A stretch of DNA of 64,000 nt from Bacillus sp. FJAT-22090 (GTDB taxonomy: Bacteria > Bacillota > Bacilli > Bacillales_A > Planococcaceae). Shown here one piece after another: positions 28,342 to 37,759 of the stretch. The translations under genes were made by a program, and so were the position numbers. Location of the stretch: the NCBI RefSeq assembly GCF_001278755.1, contig NZ_CP012601.1:1674001-1738000 (forward strand), in the 5' to 3' direction. The notes beneath the pieces were generated by a model that searched no databases, was not told where the DNA came from, and worked only from the letters and a program-made list of their open reading frames with translations. The first letter of the stretch is position 1; every line of letters starts with the position of its first letter.

Positions 28342-28854
28342 TTATTTTGTATTGCCTTCATTACTTTCCACAAATGATTCTGGTTCATTACAATAATCAA
28401 ACGTTAGATTTTTAATTCGTGCTTCTTTTGCTTTTTCAAGTGCTTTTAATTGAGCTTCTGTAGGTTTTTTCTTAGGTTTAGTATCTAACTCAACATCATA
28501 TAACTTTACCCAACTTTTATTGCTCCATACCTCGGGTCTATATTTATTAACATCAATGGGCTTCAAGCCCATTGATGTTAATTGAGTTTTAGTTTTGAGA
28601 TTTGGTGAAACATTTTTCCATCCACCCTTGATTTTTTCAAACTCTAAATTAAACCATAATTCACTCCTAAACAAAAAGATTAACTTATTTTGAGTGCCTG
28701 ATTGAAAATGATACAAAAGTTCCGCAAAAACAATATTATTGCATGTGAAGAAATTCACAGTCTTCTCGTTAACGAAAGAGAGCTTAAACTGTATTGTTAA
28801 CAAACATACCTTGCAATCCATATCCGTTTGCATAAATATATAATTTCGCCTCAA
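28342..28854 (-). CDS. Hypothetical protein, possibly a fused remnant
   Basis: The frame runs 170 residues but has no convincing start: a TTG at 28854 lacks a ribosome site, and the first 60 residues look random. The second half (KTKTQLTSMGLKPIDVNKYR, EVWSNKSWVKLYDVE, KKPTEAQLKALEKAKEAR) looks like a genuine conserved protein tail. It lies 26 bp after lanT on the same strand, so it may be transcribed with the lan genes. I do not recognise the family, and a role in immunity is not supported. Confidence 0.4.
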   Translation of the reverse strand: MRRNYIFMQTDMDCKVCLLTIQFKLSFVNEKTVNFFTCNNIVFAELLYHFQSGTQNKLIFLFRSELWFNLEFEKIKGGWKNVSPNLKTKTQLTSMGLKPIDVNKYRPEVWSNKSWVKLYDVELDTKPKKKPTEAQLKALEKAKEARIKNLTFDYCNEPESFVESNEGNTK

Positions 28855-28880
28855 GGAGCGAGGGAATTAAGTCCAAAAGA

Positions 28881-30650
28881 TCAAAATTGTTGCTTATCAT
28901 ACAAGCTACAATATATACCCTTTTTCTCCATTAACTGTTCATGATTACCTTGTTCACAAATATGTCCATTATCAAGAACAATTATCATTTCCGTTAATAA
29001 GCTTATTTTATTTAAATTGTGAGTTATAAAAATCCCTATTTTATCACTAAGAATTTCTTTGTATTTCAGTAAAATTTCTTTTTCCATTTCAGCATCAAGC
29101 GAAGCATTCGGCTCATCTAGTATATATAAGTCTGCTTTTTTTATAAACCCGCGAGATAATGCTATCCGTTGCCATTCACCCATTGATAGTTGTTTACCAT
29201 TATCAAACCAATGTCCTAATACTGTGTCTAGACCTTCTTCATCGAGTACTTTATCTTCAAAGTTAGAATAAGTGAGTATTTCTTTCAAAAGTAGATCATT
29301 ATCCATTTCTGCCAAGTTACCATATGCAACATTCTCCCGAACTGTCGTTTCATACTTAACATAATCTTGAAATACACAACCAATTTTTTTTATAAGGCTT
29401 TCTTTATTTATCTTCTTTAAATTAATATCATTTATAAATATTTCCCCTTCATAATTATCATAGAACCCCATAATGATTTTAATCAGTGTTGTTTTACCAG
29501 AACCATTTTTACCAATTAATGCAACTGTGTTATTGTTTGTAATAGTTAAATTAATATTTTTTAGTACATTTTTTTGACCATATGAATATGAAACATTTCT
29601 CAATTCAATTTTTTCTATCCTGTCGATATCTATTTTAGATTCATGCATTTCATTAGTAATATCTAGTTCCAAAAAATCAAAATACAACCCTATAAATAAA
29701 GCGTTCTTTGAAATAATACCCATTGTTGTTAATCCTGATTCTATATTAGTTTTTATACTAGAAACAGAACGAATATATGTAATAACAGCACCTATTAATA
29801 TATAGCCAACAAAGCCTTTATAGACTATATAAAAAAATACCCCTCCTAATATTATATGATCAAGACTTCCTAGGATAGTTTGTACAAAGGTAGATTTACG
29901 GAGTATGCTTACATCTTGATTAATAATTTCTTTAGAGAGATTACTATATTTATCAATTAGATATTTTTTCAATCCAAATAGCTTTATTTCTTTAAATGCA
30001 TTTCCCATTGTCATCAAGTATGATATATACCACACTTTTCTTTCTTTGCTAGTTCGTTCTTTTTGAACGTCAAATTGAAGTTTATTTATTTTAAGTGTAT
30101 ATAAGTATCTACTTACTGGCAAAGCTAGTACTATCGGTATTATCCACATATTAAAAGTAAATAAAATTATAATATAAGATATTATAGTCACAAATACTTT
30201 TAAGACAGAAATAACTTGAACAAATAACTCCATGACTTTTCCATTGCCTTCATTTTGAGCTCTGAGAATCATATTATAAATTTCACTGTTTTCAAATTGT
30301 ACTAAGCCTAAAGACGCTGACTTTTCTAATACAAGTATATTTAATTCGTTTTGAAATTTCAAAATAGTTTTTTGGGAATAATAAGTATATATGTTCGTAA
30401 TAATAGTTATAGAAAAATCTATAAAAATATATATAACTACCGCAAAAATTAGATCCTCTAACTTAGTGTTTGATAATTGTAATTTATCAATAATATCTTG
30501 CATAAATAGCAACGAAATCGGAGGCAAAACTCCCAGAATAACATTTGTTAAAACTGTAAAGCCTATAAATCTCTTGTTATTTTTAGAGATCATATTTAAG
30601 CACTTTAAAAAAATTTTGAAAATATATAATTTATTTTTTCTTTCATTCAT
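28881..30650 (-). CDS. lanT: Lanthipeptide ABC exporter (LanT)
   Basis: An exporter half-transporter of about 589 residues: six membrane helices in the first 310 residues, then an ATPase domain with Walker A ALIGKNGSGKTTLIK, signature LSMGEWQRIALSRG, Walker B LYILDEPNASLD and H-loop THNLNK. There is no N-terminal C39 peptidase domain, as in class I LanT (NisT type) and unlike glycocin exporters such as SunT. It should export the modified precursor with the leader still on. The start is uncertain: ATG 30650 or GTG 30662, both with weak ribosome sites. An IS5-type remnant separates it from lanC. Confidence 0.85.
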   Translation of the reverse strand: MNERKNKLYIFKIFLKCLNMISKNNKRFIGFTVLTNVILGVLPPISLLFMQDIIDKLQLSNTKLEDLIFAVVIYIFIDFSITIITNIYTYYSQKTILKFQNELNILVLEKSASLGLVQFENSEIYNMILRAQNEGNGKVMELFVQVISVLKVFVTIISYIIILFTFNMWIIPIVLALPVSRYLYTLKINKLQFDVQKERTSKERKVWYISYLMTMGNAFKEIKLFGLKKYLIDKYSNLSKEIINQDVSILRKSTFVQTILGSLDHIILGGVFFYIVYKGFVGYILIGAVITYIRSVSSIKTNIESGLTTMGIISKNALFIGLYFDFLELDITNEMHESKIDIDRIEKIELRNVSYSYGQKNVLKNINLTITNNNTVALIGKNGSGKTTLIKIIMGFYDNYEGEIFINDINLKKINKESLIKKIGCVFQDYVKYETTVRENVAYGNLAEMDNDLLLKEILTYSNFEDKVLDEEGLDTVLGHWFDNGKQLSMGEWQRIALSRGFIKKADLYILDEPNASLDAEMEKEILLKYKEILSDKIGIFITHNLNKISLLTEMIIVLDNGHICEQGNHEQLMEKKGIYCSLYDKQQF

Positions 30651-30939
30651 TATTAAGACCACTAACTTTCTTTAATTTTAAGCCATTATTGTTGACAAAA
30701 ACCGCAATAAAAAGGCAGTTAAAACTTTGACTTAAAATATTATTACAATCAAATGATAGTGTTGTGCACCTCTGGTTATATGGAGCTATTGCAGCTGTTA
30801 ATTACTTTGTTCATCCAGACAAAGTGAAATTTGGTTTCTATCTATTCCGCATGATATTTACTTCAAGTATAAAATATCTCCTATAGAAGCATATACTAAG
30901 CTAAAATTTAGTAATTTAAGAGCCTATCCAACAACAACC

Positions 30940-31290
30940 ATCCTATTTAAGAATAGGGATTAACTTTTTCCAACAAATAATAGCAAATGCAAAGGCGATA
31001 GCTATTATTGGTTTTTTCAAACCTGGCAAGCAGTTTCTTGAACCTGTTGAGGAATGAATGAGATACCTCCTCACCCCATCGAAGAGTTAGATTAAGGAGC
31101 TTTGGATTGTACCTATTAACTCTATCGATCACAACTCCTTTATCTTTTTGTCAACAACCTTCCCTTTATTCAGTTTCTCCCCTATCTGTTGGATTAGAAC
31201 CCAATAAATTTCTGTGCTAAAAAAGCATTTAACATACAAAAGTCAAGAGTGAGCCACTCCCCAGTCAACCCCTTTTACTTCATCGTACAC
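30940..31290 (-). pseudogene. IS5-type transposase remnant between lanC and lanT
   Basis: Minus-strand pieces EWLTLDFCMLNAFLAQKF, then SNPTDRG after a frameshift, the family's typical Asp region. Then come VVIDRVNRYNPKLLNL and SHSFLNRFKKLLARFEKTNN, a typical IS5-group C-terminus. Stops and shifts interrupt it and both ends are missing. The rest of 30663-31362 has no other recognisable gene. Confidence 0.7.
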
Positions 31291-31362
31291 ATATAGTCCT
31301 AACATCAAGATTGCTTCAAAGAATCCGCAGGCTGACTAAAGTTGAAAATACCTATATAAAAC

Positions 31363-32664
31363 CTAAATGAAAGCAAAATTTTTTTGAAAATTCGAATCAT
31401 TTTTTATCAATGTAATTAAAGTTAAGATACTACCCATAGGTCCGTCTAACACAGCAAATTCTTCCTTATGTTTGCCAGTGTGATCAATACCAAAAAAAGC
31501 ATATTTAGGATTGAGGTCATATGAGTGTATTAGCAATTCGGCATAATTTTTAATGGAATTGATTAAATTATCGCTCGGTTCAATCTTGTTATACCATTCA
31601 AATAAAAGAATTAGTCCTGAATACCCATGACATATAACTGTTGAATTCAATAAATGTTCTTCTCGTCTAAGTATAGCTATCTTATTTACCTGATCTTTAA
31701 CCAAATTTAATAAATCAATCCTATCCAAGGCTTTAGCTGCATGCTGTAAACTGCACAAAATACCAACATTTCCATAACACCAACTGTTGCGTTGTGCTTC
31801 TGTTATTGATTTATTATTCATGTATTCTTCAAGCGTTAAAATTCCAGGCCAATATGTTAAATTATTAATTTCACGAGCTGTTTTATCAAACTCTGCTACT
31901 AACTTTAAAATAGCATCTTTATGATTATTAATCTTTATACCTTTATTGTATGAAATAGACAATGCTAATAATATTCCTGCAATACCATGCGATATCCCAA
32001 AATTAAAATAACCACTTGAAAACATTTCTCTATCACTTGAAAATGGTAAATCTTCACTTTTCACATACCAACCAGAAATATTATGTCCATTGATATCTTT
32101 ATCTTCTATCAACTCTAATATATAAGATTGTATACTAGTTATTAATCTTTCTGATTTACTAAGATTACTAAATTCAATCAAGTATAACATCCAACCAGAA
32201 ACTCCCATGATTATATCGTATAGTTCTGCTTTGCATCGTTTGACATTAAAAATCACATTTAATTTAGAAATCATTCCTTCAATTAAAAAGTGCTCTACCT
32301 GATCATTAAAATTCTTGTAATTTCCAGTATTTTTCGATATAATATTCATTGCAATACTTGCATGCCCTAAACCGTTATAAATATTTGCATCATAAATATT
32401 TCCTGTCTCTATACGTTTTTTTATTTCTTTTACAATAACAAATATTATTTCATCACACCGATTATTTTCGTTCAATAAATTATATATTTCTCCTAAAAAT
32501 ATGGCATATGATAATAGTTTACTTCTATCTAAATTTTCAACTTGCTCCCTCAACAAAATATCAGATTCAATTTCTGTGTAAGTATCATTTATTATTTTCA
32601 TAATACTATCTATTTTGTCATCCTCTAGGTTATAAATGTTATTTATCTTATAAATATCAATCAT
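31363..32664 (-). CDS. lanC: Lanthionine cyclase (LanC)
   Basis: A 433-residue class I LanC. Conserved residues are H226 in FGISHGIAG, the zinc ligands C296 (SWCYGNVG) and C345-H346 (ICHGYSG), spaced as in NisC. It joins cysteine thiols to dehydrated Ser/Thr to form thioether rings. I start at ATG 32664, which overlaps the lanB stop by 8 bases and uses the GGAGG/AGAGG stretch at the end of lanB as ribosome site; the longer frame to 32688 is less likely. All key residues are present, so it should be active. Confidence 0.93.
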   Translation of the reverse strand: MIDIYKINNIYNLEDDKIDSIMKIINDTYTEIESDILLREQVENLDRSKLLSYAIFLGEIYNLLNENNRCDEIIFVIVKEIKKRIETGNIYDANIYNGLGHASIAMNIISKNTGNYKNFNDQVEHFLIEGMISKLNVIFNVKRCKAELYDIIMGVSGWMLYLIEFSNLSKSERLITSIQSYILELIEDKDINGHNISGWYVKSEDLPFSSDREMFSSGYFNFGISHGIAGILLALSISYNKGIKINNHKDAILKLVAEFDKTAREINNLTYWPGILTLEEYMNNKSITEAQRNSWCYGNVGILCSLQHAAKALDRIDLLNLVKDQVNKIAILRREEHLLNSTVICHGYSGLILLFEWYNKIEPSDNLINSIKNYAELLIHSYDLNPKYAFFGIDHTGKHKEEFAVLDGPMGSILTLITLIKNDSNFQKNFAFI

Positions 32665-35600
32665 TACCTCTTCCTCCATACTTAGCACTTAACGCTCTTC
32701 TTTTTTCCAAGTTAGCATATATACCATGTCTTACCAAAGAAATGATTTTTTTCTCCCAAGTATTATCTGCTTTAAATCTATTACATGACATATGAATAAT
32801 GCTTAAGATAATATCATTAATTTCATTTTTTAAGTTTCCTTTTGCTTCAACTTTTAAAATTTTATCTTTATATTCATTCAAAATAATGTTTCGTTGTTTA
32901 AATATGTGTAGTATATTAAGTTCATCTTTTGAAAGCAAAGATTTATCTCTGCTAACTAATCGAATAATTTCTTTTCTATTTTCTTTAAATACTTCACGAT
33001 AATCGCTTGGATTTCCACTTGCTTGTAACATCTCTAGTTGTCTTTGAGTATTAGGCTCTAAGACATCTAAAATAGCTAGGACATTCAAAATTCCTAAATA
33101 TAGGTCTGAATTTGCAATTGTTTTATTAGATAATCCATATAAAATATTTTCAATTACAATGCTATCAGCACAAAAGACATCCTCTGCTTTTTGTATTAAT
33201 TCAAAGCCCCCATATCTAGTTATCTCTGGTTCATAGGTATCATATATTCCTTTAGTTATTAATCCATTATCCCTTAATAATCTAAGCCAAGCATTTAATC
33301 TTTCAATTATTTTATCATCAGGTTGATTATAAAATTGTAATCTCAATCGAATGTGAGGTTCAGGATCATAATAGCGTATAAAAAAGTGTTTTTTTAGACC
33401 TTTATCTTCATAAAGTTCCGTACAAAAAAATTTTATATATCTCCCTATTAACTCTTCTTCACGCCCCCTACATCCATACAATTTTAAATATATCCAGCCA
33501 CTTTCACCAAACATAAAACTTTGATTATATCTTTCTTGAAACAAGTTATAATTAGGAAGTATTTTTTGATCATATAAAAATTCATTTGGATATAATTCGC
33601 TATTTTTGGAAAATGATACTATAATTTCATTCAAATATTTGTTATGATTAGAATCATATACAAATAAATTATTAAGATCTTGCAACGATTCTACTAAAAC
33701 TATATTTTTTTTGCTTTTCAATATATTTGTTACTAATTTACTCAAGTGAATATTTTCTAAGTCTATTAAGAGTTTTTTATCAAAATCTAATACAAAAAAT
33801 ACTTTTGGTATGTTATTAAAATTGCAGAATTTTATAAAGTCATCTTCACCCCAATTTTTTTTCTCTGCAAATCTTTCCAATTCTTTTTCTTCTACTTGCC
33901 ATGTTGCTGATTTTAAAATAATGTTTTTATAAGAAATTCTGGGCACATACATTGAATTAGGTATATGAAATTGTGATAAAATATAATTTAAGCTTTTTTG
34001 TTCAAAATAAGTCAAATCATATAAAAATCTTGAAAATTTACTAAAATATAATTCATTAAGCATATTTGTTTTAATCGCAACAATACGTTTATTAAGTGTT
34101 TTAGATTTTACATACAAGTTTTGGGTGTTTTTATCTATACCAACATATAAATCGGTTAGGGGAATATCAAATTTATTATCATTATAAGATGATATCGAAA
34201 TGCTATAATCAAAAGGGTTTTTATTTAAAGATACATTTCCGAATCTACTATTACTAGGATATTCATTGATTTCTGCCACGAGCGAAGTAGTGTTACTACA
34301 TGTTTCTTTAAATATATTCTCTGAAATACTTTCATCATCTATAAACGGCAGAAAACGACCTAAAGCTTGTCCTGCATTTGATGTTACACCTAAAAGGGCA
34401 ATATCGTATTCATCATTTTTTTCTCCATCTTTAATCATCTCCATATATATATCAAAGGAATCATTTTCTATTAGAGTAAAATCATTATCGGAAATATCTA
34501 ATAAATCTTTTTTTGTTAATTTTATCTCATTTATATTGTTTCGAAAGCGACGATTTAATAATTTTTGAAAACTCAACATTTTTGCGTTACTATTTTTTTC
34601 GTTGTCTTGAGTATTTATTTTATATTCATTCGGTATACCTAAACCTATGTTCTCATCTAAAACCTCGATAAGTGCAATTTCATCGTGCATTCCATATTTT
34701 TCTAAAAAATTATTCTTAAATATTTCAATGTGTGAGATATTCTTTTTAGGTGCTAAAGTTAACAAAAAATTTATACTCTCTTCAAGATTATTTTTAAACG
34801 ATTTACTTATTTTATTTGAATATACAGATTTAGTTAAATCAACTTGTAGATAATTTTTAGTTTCATAAATATCTTTCATTTTTTCACAGATATCTAAATA
34901 TATCTGTATGCCTTCGCCTATTTCGCATAGACAATACTCTTTAATTTTTCTTGAAATTTCATTTAATTTATAATAAATATTTTCTGATACACCATTTACA
35001 CAAAGAACTGATAAGATGTGTGCTAAAGGATCATCGCAAGATGTTGAAAAACGTAAATTAGTAAATAAAAATTCATTTTTAATCAAAGAATCTATTAAAC
35101 CATTGATTTTATCTCTACCAGCATCAGGATATAAGCTTTTCAAGTATAACTTAACATCCTTTATTCCAACAAAATCTGTGCAGTACTCCATGACAAGTTG
35201 CACTGCTTTTGTAAATCTAATAGACGACCTATTACTATTTTTATCATTATGTAAATGATAAATTGATAAATAAGGATTTATTAATCTATCGCCTTGCCTA
35301 TAGCAAGAAGGATTTACTTTGATCATCAAATTTTCTCTTAAACTTATATTTGACTCAATTAATCTAATAAGATTACAGCACCACTCAAAGTCAACACGCA
35401 CATGTTTTTCATACTTTTGCAATTCATTAATGTGTATATCTGTTCTGTCATCATTACCGAATTTTCCAATTGAAACTCCAGCGGTTAGACCATAAGGTGT
35501 TGAGCGTGTTGACATTCTATTATAGTATTTTATTAGAGTTTGAAGTAATTGTGGTTTTCTACTCTTAGTCATGTATAACATTTTATAAGTATCAATTGAG

Positions 35601-35773
35601 CTAACTAGTAATGCTTCTTCAAAAATCTTATTTGATAAGAAAAAGTCATAAATCTCATTATCATCCATACGAGAAGTCAATAATTTCTTTAAGTTATCTA
35701 TAGGAAATAAAGGTGTTCTTAGCAAAAAAGTTTCATGAATTTTATACTCACACAAAAGATCAGTGGCTTTCAT
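32657..35773 (-). CDS. lanB: Lanthipeptide dehydratase (LanB)
   Basis: A 1038-residue full-length class I dehydratase (NisB is 993). The N-terminal glutamylation domain includes RSTPYGL at residues 90-96. The C-terminal elimination domain has FMFGESGWIYLKLYG and FIRYYDPEPHIRLRL, its signature. It activates Ser/Thr of the precursor with glutamyl-tRNA and eliminates glutamate to give dehydro-amino acids. It lies 142 bp after the precursor gene, with a hairpin between, and overlaps lanC. Both domains are in one protein, unlike the split enzymes of thiopeptide clusters. Confidence 0.94.
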   Translation of the reverse strand: MKATDLLCEYKIHETFLLRTPLFPIDNLKKLLTSRMDDNEIYDFFLSNKIFEEALLVSSIDTYKMLYMTKSRKPQLLQTLIKYYNRMSTRSTPYGLTAGVSIGKFGNDDRTDIHINELQKYEKHVRVDFEWCCNLIRLIESNISLRENLMIKVNPSCYRQGDRLINPYLSIYHLHNDKNSNRSSIRFTKAVQLVMEYCTDFVGIKDVKLYLKSLYPDAGRDKINGLIDSLIKNEFLFTNLRFSTSCDDPLAHILSVLCVNGVSENIYYKLNEISRKIKEYCLCEIGEGIQIYLDICEKMKDIYETKNYLQVDLTKSVYSNKISKSFKNNLEESINFLLTLAPKKNISHIEIFKNNFLEKYGMHDEIALIEVLDENIGLGIPNEYKINTQDNEKNSNAKMLSFQKLLNRRFRNNINEIKLTKKDLLDISDNDFTLIENDSFDIYMEMIKDGEKNDEYDIALLGVTSNAGQALGRFLPFIDDESISENIFKETCSNTTSLVAEINEYPSNSRFGNVSLNKNPFDYSISISSYNDNKFDIPLTDLYVGIDKNTQNLYVKSKTLNKRIVAIKTNMLNELYFSKFSRFLYDLTYFEQKSLNYILSQFHIPNSMYVPRISYKNIILKSATWQVEEKELERFAEKKNWGEDDFIKFCNFNNIPKVFFVLDFDKKLLIDLENIHLSKLVTNILKSKKNIVLVESLQDLNNLFVYDSNHNKYLNEIIVSFSKNSELYPNEFLYDQKILPNYNLFQERYNQSFMFGESGWIYLKLYGCRGREEELIGRYIKFFCTELYEDKGLKKHFFIRYYDPEPHIRLRLQFYNQPDDKIIERLNAWLRLLRDNGLITKGIYDTYEPEITRYGGFELIQKAEDVFCADSIVIENILYGLSNKTIANSDLYLGILNVLAILDVLEPNTQRQLEMLQASGNPSDYREVFKENRKEIIRLVSRDKSLLSKDELNILHIFKQRNIILNEYKDKILKVEAKGNLKNEINDIILSIIHMSCNRFKADNTWEKKIISLVRHGIYANLEKRRALSAKYGGRGND

Positions 35774-35826
35774 TATTTAAACAGTCCTTTCTATAAAGAA
35801 TACCATTAAGCATAATATAAAAATGA

Positions 35827-35888
35827 TGATCGATTGAAATAACAAAGCTCATTTTTCAAATACATAGCCTTTGATTTTCAATCGATCA
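35827..35888 (-). terminator. Hairpin between lanA and lanB (attenuator)
   Basis: TGATCGATTGAAA at 35827-35839 and TTTCAATCGATCA at 35876-35888 form a perfect 13-bp stem around a 36-base loop. On the minus strand the stem is followed by CATTTTTATATT. Such intercistronic stems after lanA usually stop most transcripts, so that far more precursor than enzyme is made. Partial termination is inferred. Confidence 0.75.
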
Positions 35889-35915
35889 AATTATATGCCT
35901 GTAGCGCTCTAACTA

Positions 35916-36098
35916 CTAGCAACCATGGCAACTTGTTGTACAAGAAGCGGCAGTGTTAGATGATCCACCACAACTTGAATAACAAGAAGCAGCAGAAGTA
36001 ACCCAAACCGTTGTCGTAGCTATACTGCAACTAGGAGTGACGCTTCCCTCTACAGGTTTAAGTACAATATCTAAATCAAAATCATCAAAGTTTGGCAT
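35916..36098 (-). CDS. lanA: Class I lanthipeptide precursor (LanA)
   Basis: A 60-residue precursor. The leader carries the class I FDLD box at residues 7-10 (DDFDLDIVLK). The C-terminal part has Cys at 24, 39, 43, 53, 57 and 60 and 19 Ser/Thr in the last 42 residues. Two related units, SAASCYSSCG (35-44) and TAASCTTSCH (49-58), suggest internal duplication. The start at 36098 has AAAGGAGGTGAGA 2-3 bases upstream; a longer frame from 36131 does not. The leader cleavage site is unclear (perhaps near residues 18-23), as no LanP is encoded. The C-terminal residue is Cys and no LanD decarboxylase is present. Confidence 0.93.
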   Translation of the reverse strand: MPNFDDFDLDIVLKPVEGSVTPSCSIATTTVWVTSAASCYSSCGGSSNTAASCTTSCHGC

Positions 36099-36230
36099 AT
36101 TCTCACCTCCTTTCATTACATAAATTTTCACATATATAAAGAAAAGAACACCAAATAGCTTGGTAACTTAACGTTGATAATAAAATATTCCTAAAATAAC
36201 CACCTAGATAAACTTGACAGCTTTTTTAAG

Positions 36231-37517
36231 CTAACCCGAATAGCACCCATCATTTATAAGATTAGTATAGTAAATATCTGAATCCTCTACTTTCATGCAT
36301 TCTTCTTGCAACACATTAACCATTTTTTCTGTTTCAATTATAATCTTTTGTGCTAGCTCACCATCCACCTCGTAAAGCAACGGAAAAAAATTTCCGAAAT
36401 TAAGCAACTGAAGCTTCACAGAAAAAAATCTAGATATTAAAACTGCCTTTCTTATATTTAATATGGAATCAGAATTTTCCACAGTTTTTAGGCAAAACAT
36501 TCTTTCTTCTATCTTTTTGTTTGCACTAATCAACTTTTTTTCATCCAATATCATTTCTATGTATAAACTATCTGCATTATTGGGATAACTTGAGTTTAAT
36601 AGTTTGACTATATTTTCGCATTCATCTATTTTACCAAAATGAATGAAAATCAATGCTATATAAACATATGCAGCTCTTTCATAGGGTTTCGTATTTGTAT
36701 TTCCCGTTTGGATTTTTTTTATACAATTATTAGCGAGAAATAACAATTCATCATCGAATTTTTTGAATATATACAAATCACGCATCAAGAAAAAAGACCA
36801 TCTAAAATTATTACGTTCCATTTTTAATGTTTTTTTTAATAACACAATATTTCTATCTGACTTGTTCTTTCCGATAATCTTCTTAGATTCGTAACCATCA
36901 TGAAACAAAGTGAAATCCAAAGATACTGCCTTCAAAGGAATATTGTCTATTCTTCTTAGTTCTTCATGGACACATCCATAAAAATAAAAAGACGAACTAT
37001 TTTTAAAAATTCTTGCTAATGAATCATATTTCTCTTTAGTAGAATCAATTATTGTTGGCGATATCACAACCTCGTCATCTAATATAGAGATTATATATGA
37101 TATTGTTTTTTTGAATTCATATACGTTGATGTTATCAGAAATAAATTCATCAGCATCTATTGTAAAGATAATATCACCAGTAGATTTTTCTAACATGTAA
37201 TTCCTGATTTCCGAAAAATTTTCATTCCATTTGTGATAATAGAGTCTTATCTTTGAGGAATTAATACTTTCAATTATTTCAATTGTTTTATCTGTAGATC
37301 CGGTATCAACTATAACTATCTCATCAAAAAATGGAATAATGCTATTTAGGCATCTTTCTATACAATCTTCTTCATTCCGAACCATAAGATTTGCTGAAAA
37401 CAATAAATCTGAATTCAAAGCAAAGCCTTTAAGTAGATTATCAAATATAGTTGAGTCACATTTAGTAATGTGCTTCAAACATTGTTTATGGAATTCACTC
37501 GGAAATTTATTTTGCAT
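36231..37517 (-). CDS. SunS-like family 2 glycosyltransferase
   Basis: A 428-residue protein close in length and layout to SunS (422), the S-glycosyltransferase of sublancin. The GT-A domain has LMVRNEEDCIERCLNS, IVDTGSTDKT and the metal-binding DAD at residues 121-123, then YGCVHEEL and FHDGYES, which match SunS HGKVHEEP and YHNGY positions. The C-terminal half is a helical TPR-like region, as in SunS, which binds the peptide. It is immediately upstream of lanA on the same strand, so it probably glycosylates Cys or Ser/Thr of that peptide. Start ATG 37517, or TTG 37529 next to AAAGGGA. Confidence 0.85.
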   Translation of the reverse strand: MQNKFPSEFHKQCLKHITKCDSTIFDNLLKGFALNSDLLFSANLMVRNEEDCIERCLNSIIPFFDEIVIVDTGSTDKTIEIIESINSSKIRLYYHKWNENFSEIRNYMLEKSTGDIIFTIDADEFISDNINVYEFKKTISYIISILDDEVVISPTIIDSTKEKYDSLARIFKNSSSFYFYGCVHEELRRIDNIPLKAVSLDFTLFHDGYESKKIIGKNKSDRNIVLLKKTLKMERNNFRWSFFLMRDLYIFKKFDDELLFLANNCIKKIQTGNTNTKPYERAAYVYIALIFIHFGKIDECENIVKLLNSSYPNNADSLYIEMILDEKKLISANKKIEERMFCLKTVENSDSILNIRKAVLISRFFSVKLQLLNFGNFFPLLYEVDGELAQKIIIETEKMVNVLQEECMKVEDSDIYYTNLINDGCYSG

Positions 37518-37681
37518 ATTATAACTCAATCCCTTTTTTTCAGATACGAATTATTATTAAGCAACAAACTTTAAGTGGAAGCGGTTTCTAAAAACTGAAA
37601 AAACTATTAAATGATTGGTTTTCTCCTGAAATTGCATATACTCTCTCCTCTCCTTGTCCTATCTTTGTATTGTATGCTCAT

Positions 37682-37714
37682 AAAAAAAAAGCATGACAAA
37701 TGCCACGCTTTTTC
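37682..37714 (-). terminator. Minus-strand terminator upstream of the glycosyltransferase gene
   Basis: AAAGCGTGGCA, loop TTTG, TCATGCTTT with one mismatch, then nine T's on the minus strand. It separates the lanthipeptide transcript from the small genes at 37.9-38.3 kb, which implies a promoter for the lan genes between 37680 and 37520. Confidence 0.65.
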
Positions 37715-37759
37715 TCACATTGTTTCGAATGCAAGCTACCACTAAGCTAGATCAGCGAC

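Noticed and set aside
28342-28854. Hypothetical gene after lanT as lanthipeptide immunity gene
   Set aside because: No signal peptide, lipobox or membrane segment typical of LanI, and no start signal; position alone is not enough.
30663-30940. Possible further gene before lanT
   Set aside because: Plus- and minus-strand frames are short, without start signals; only the IS5-type remnant to its right is convincing.
36098-36131. Longer LanA reading frame starting at 36131
   Set aside because: AAAGGAGGTGAGA lies immediately before the ATG at 36098, and the extra 11 residues do not resemble a leader.
36205-36230. TTGACA on the plus strand near 36213 as a promoter
   Set aside because: It points against the lan genes and has no -10 at a proper distance.
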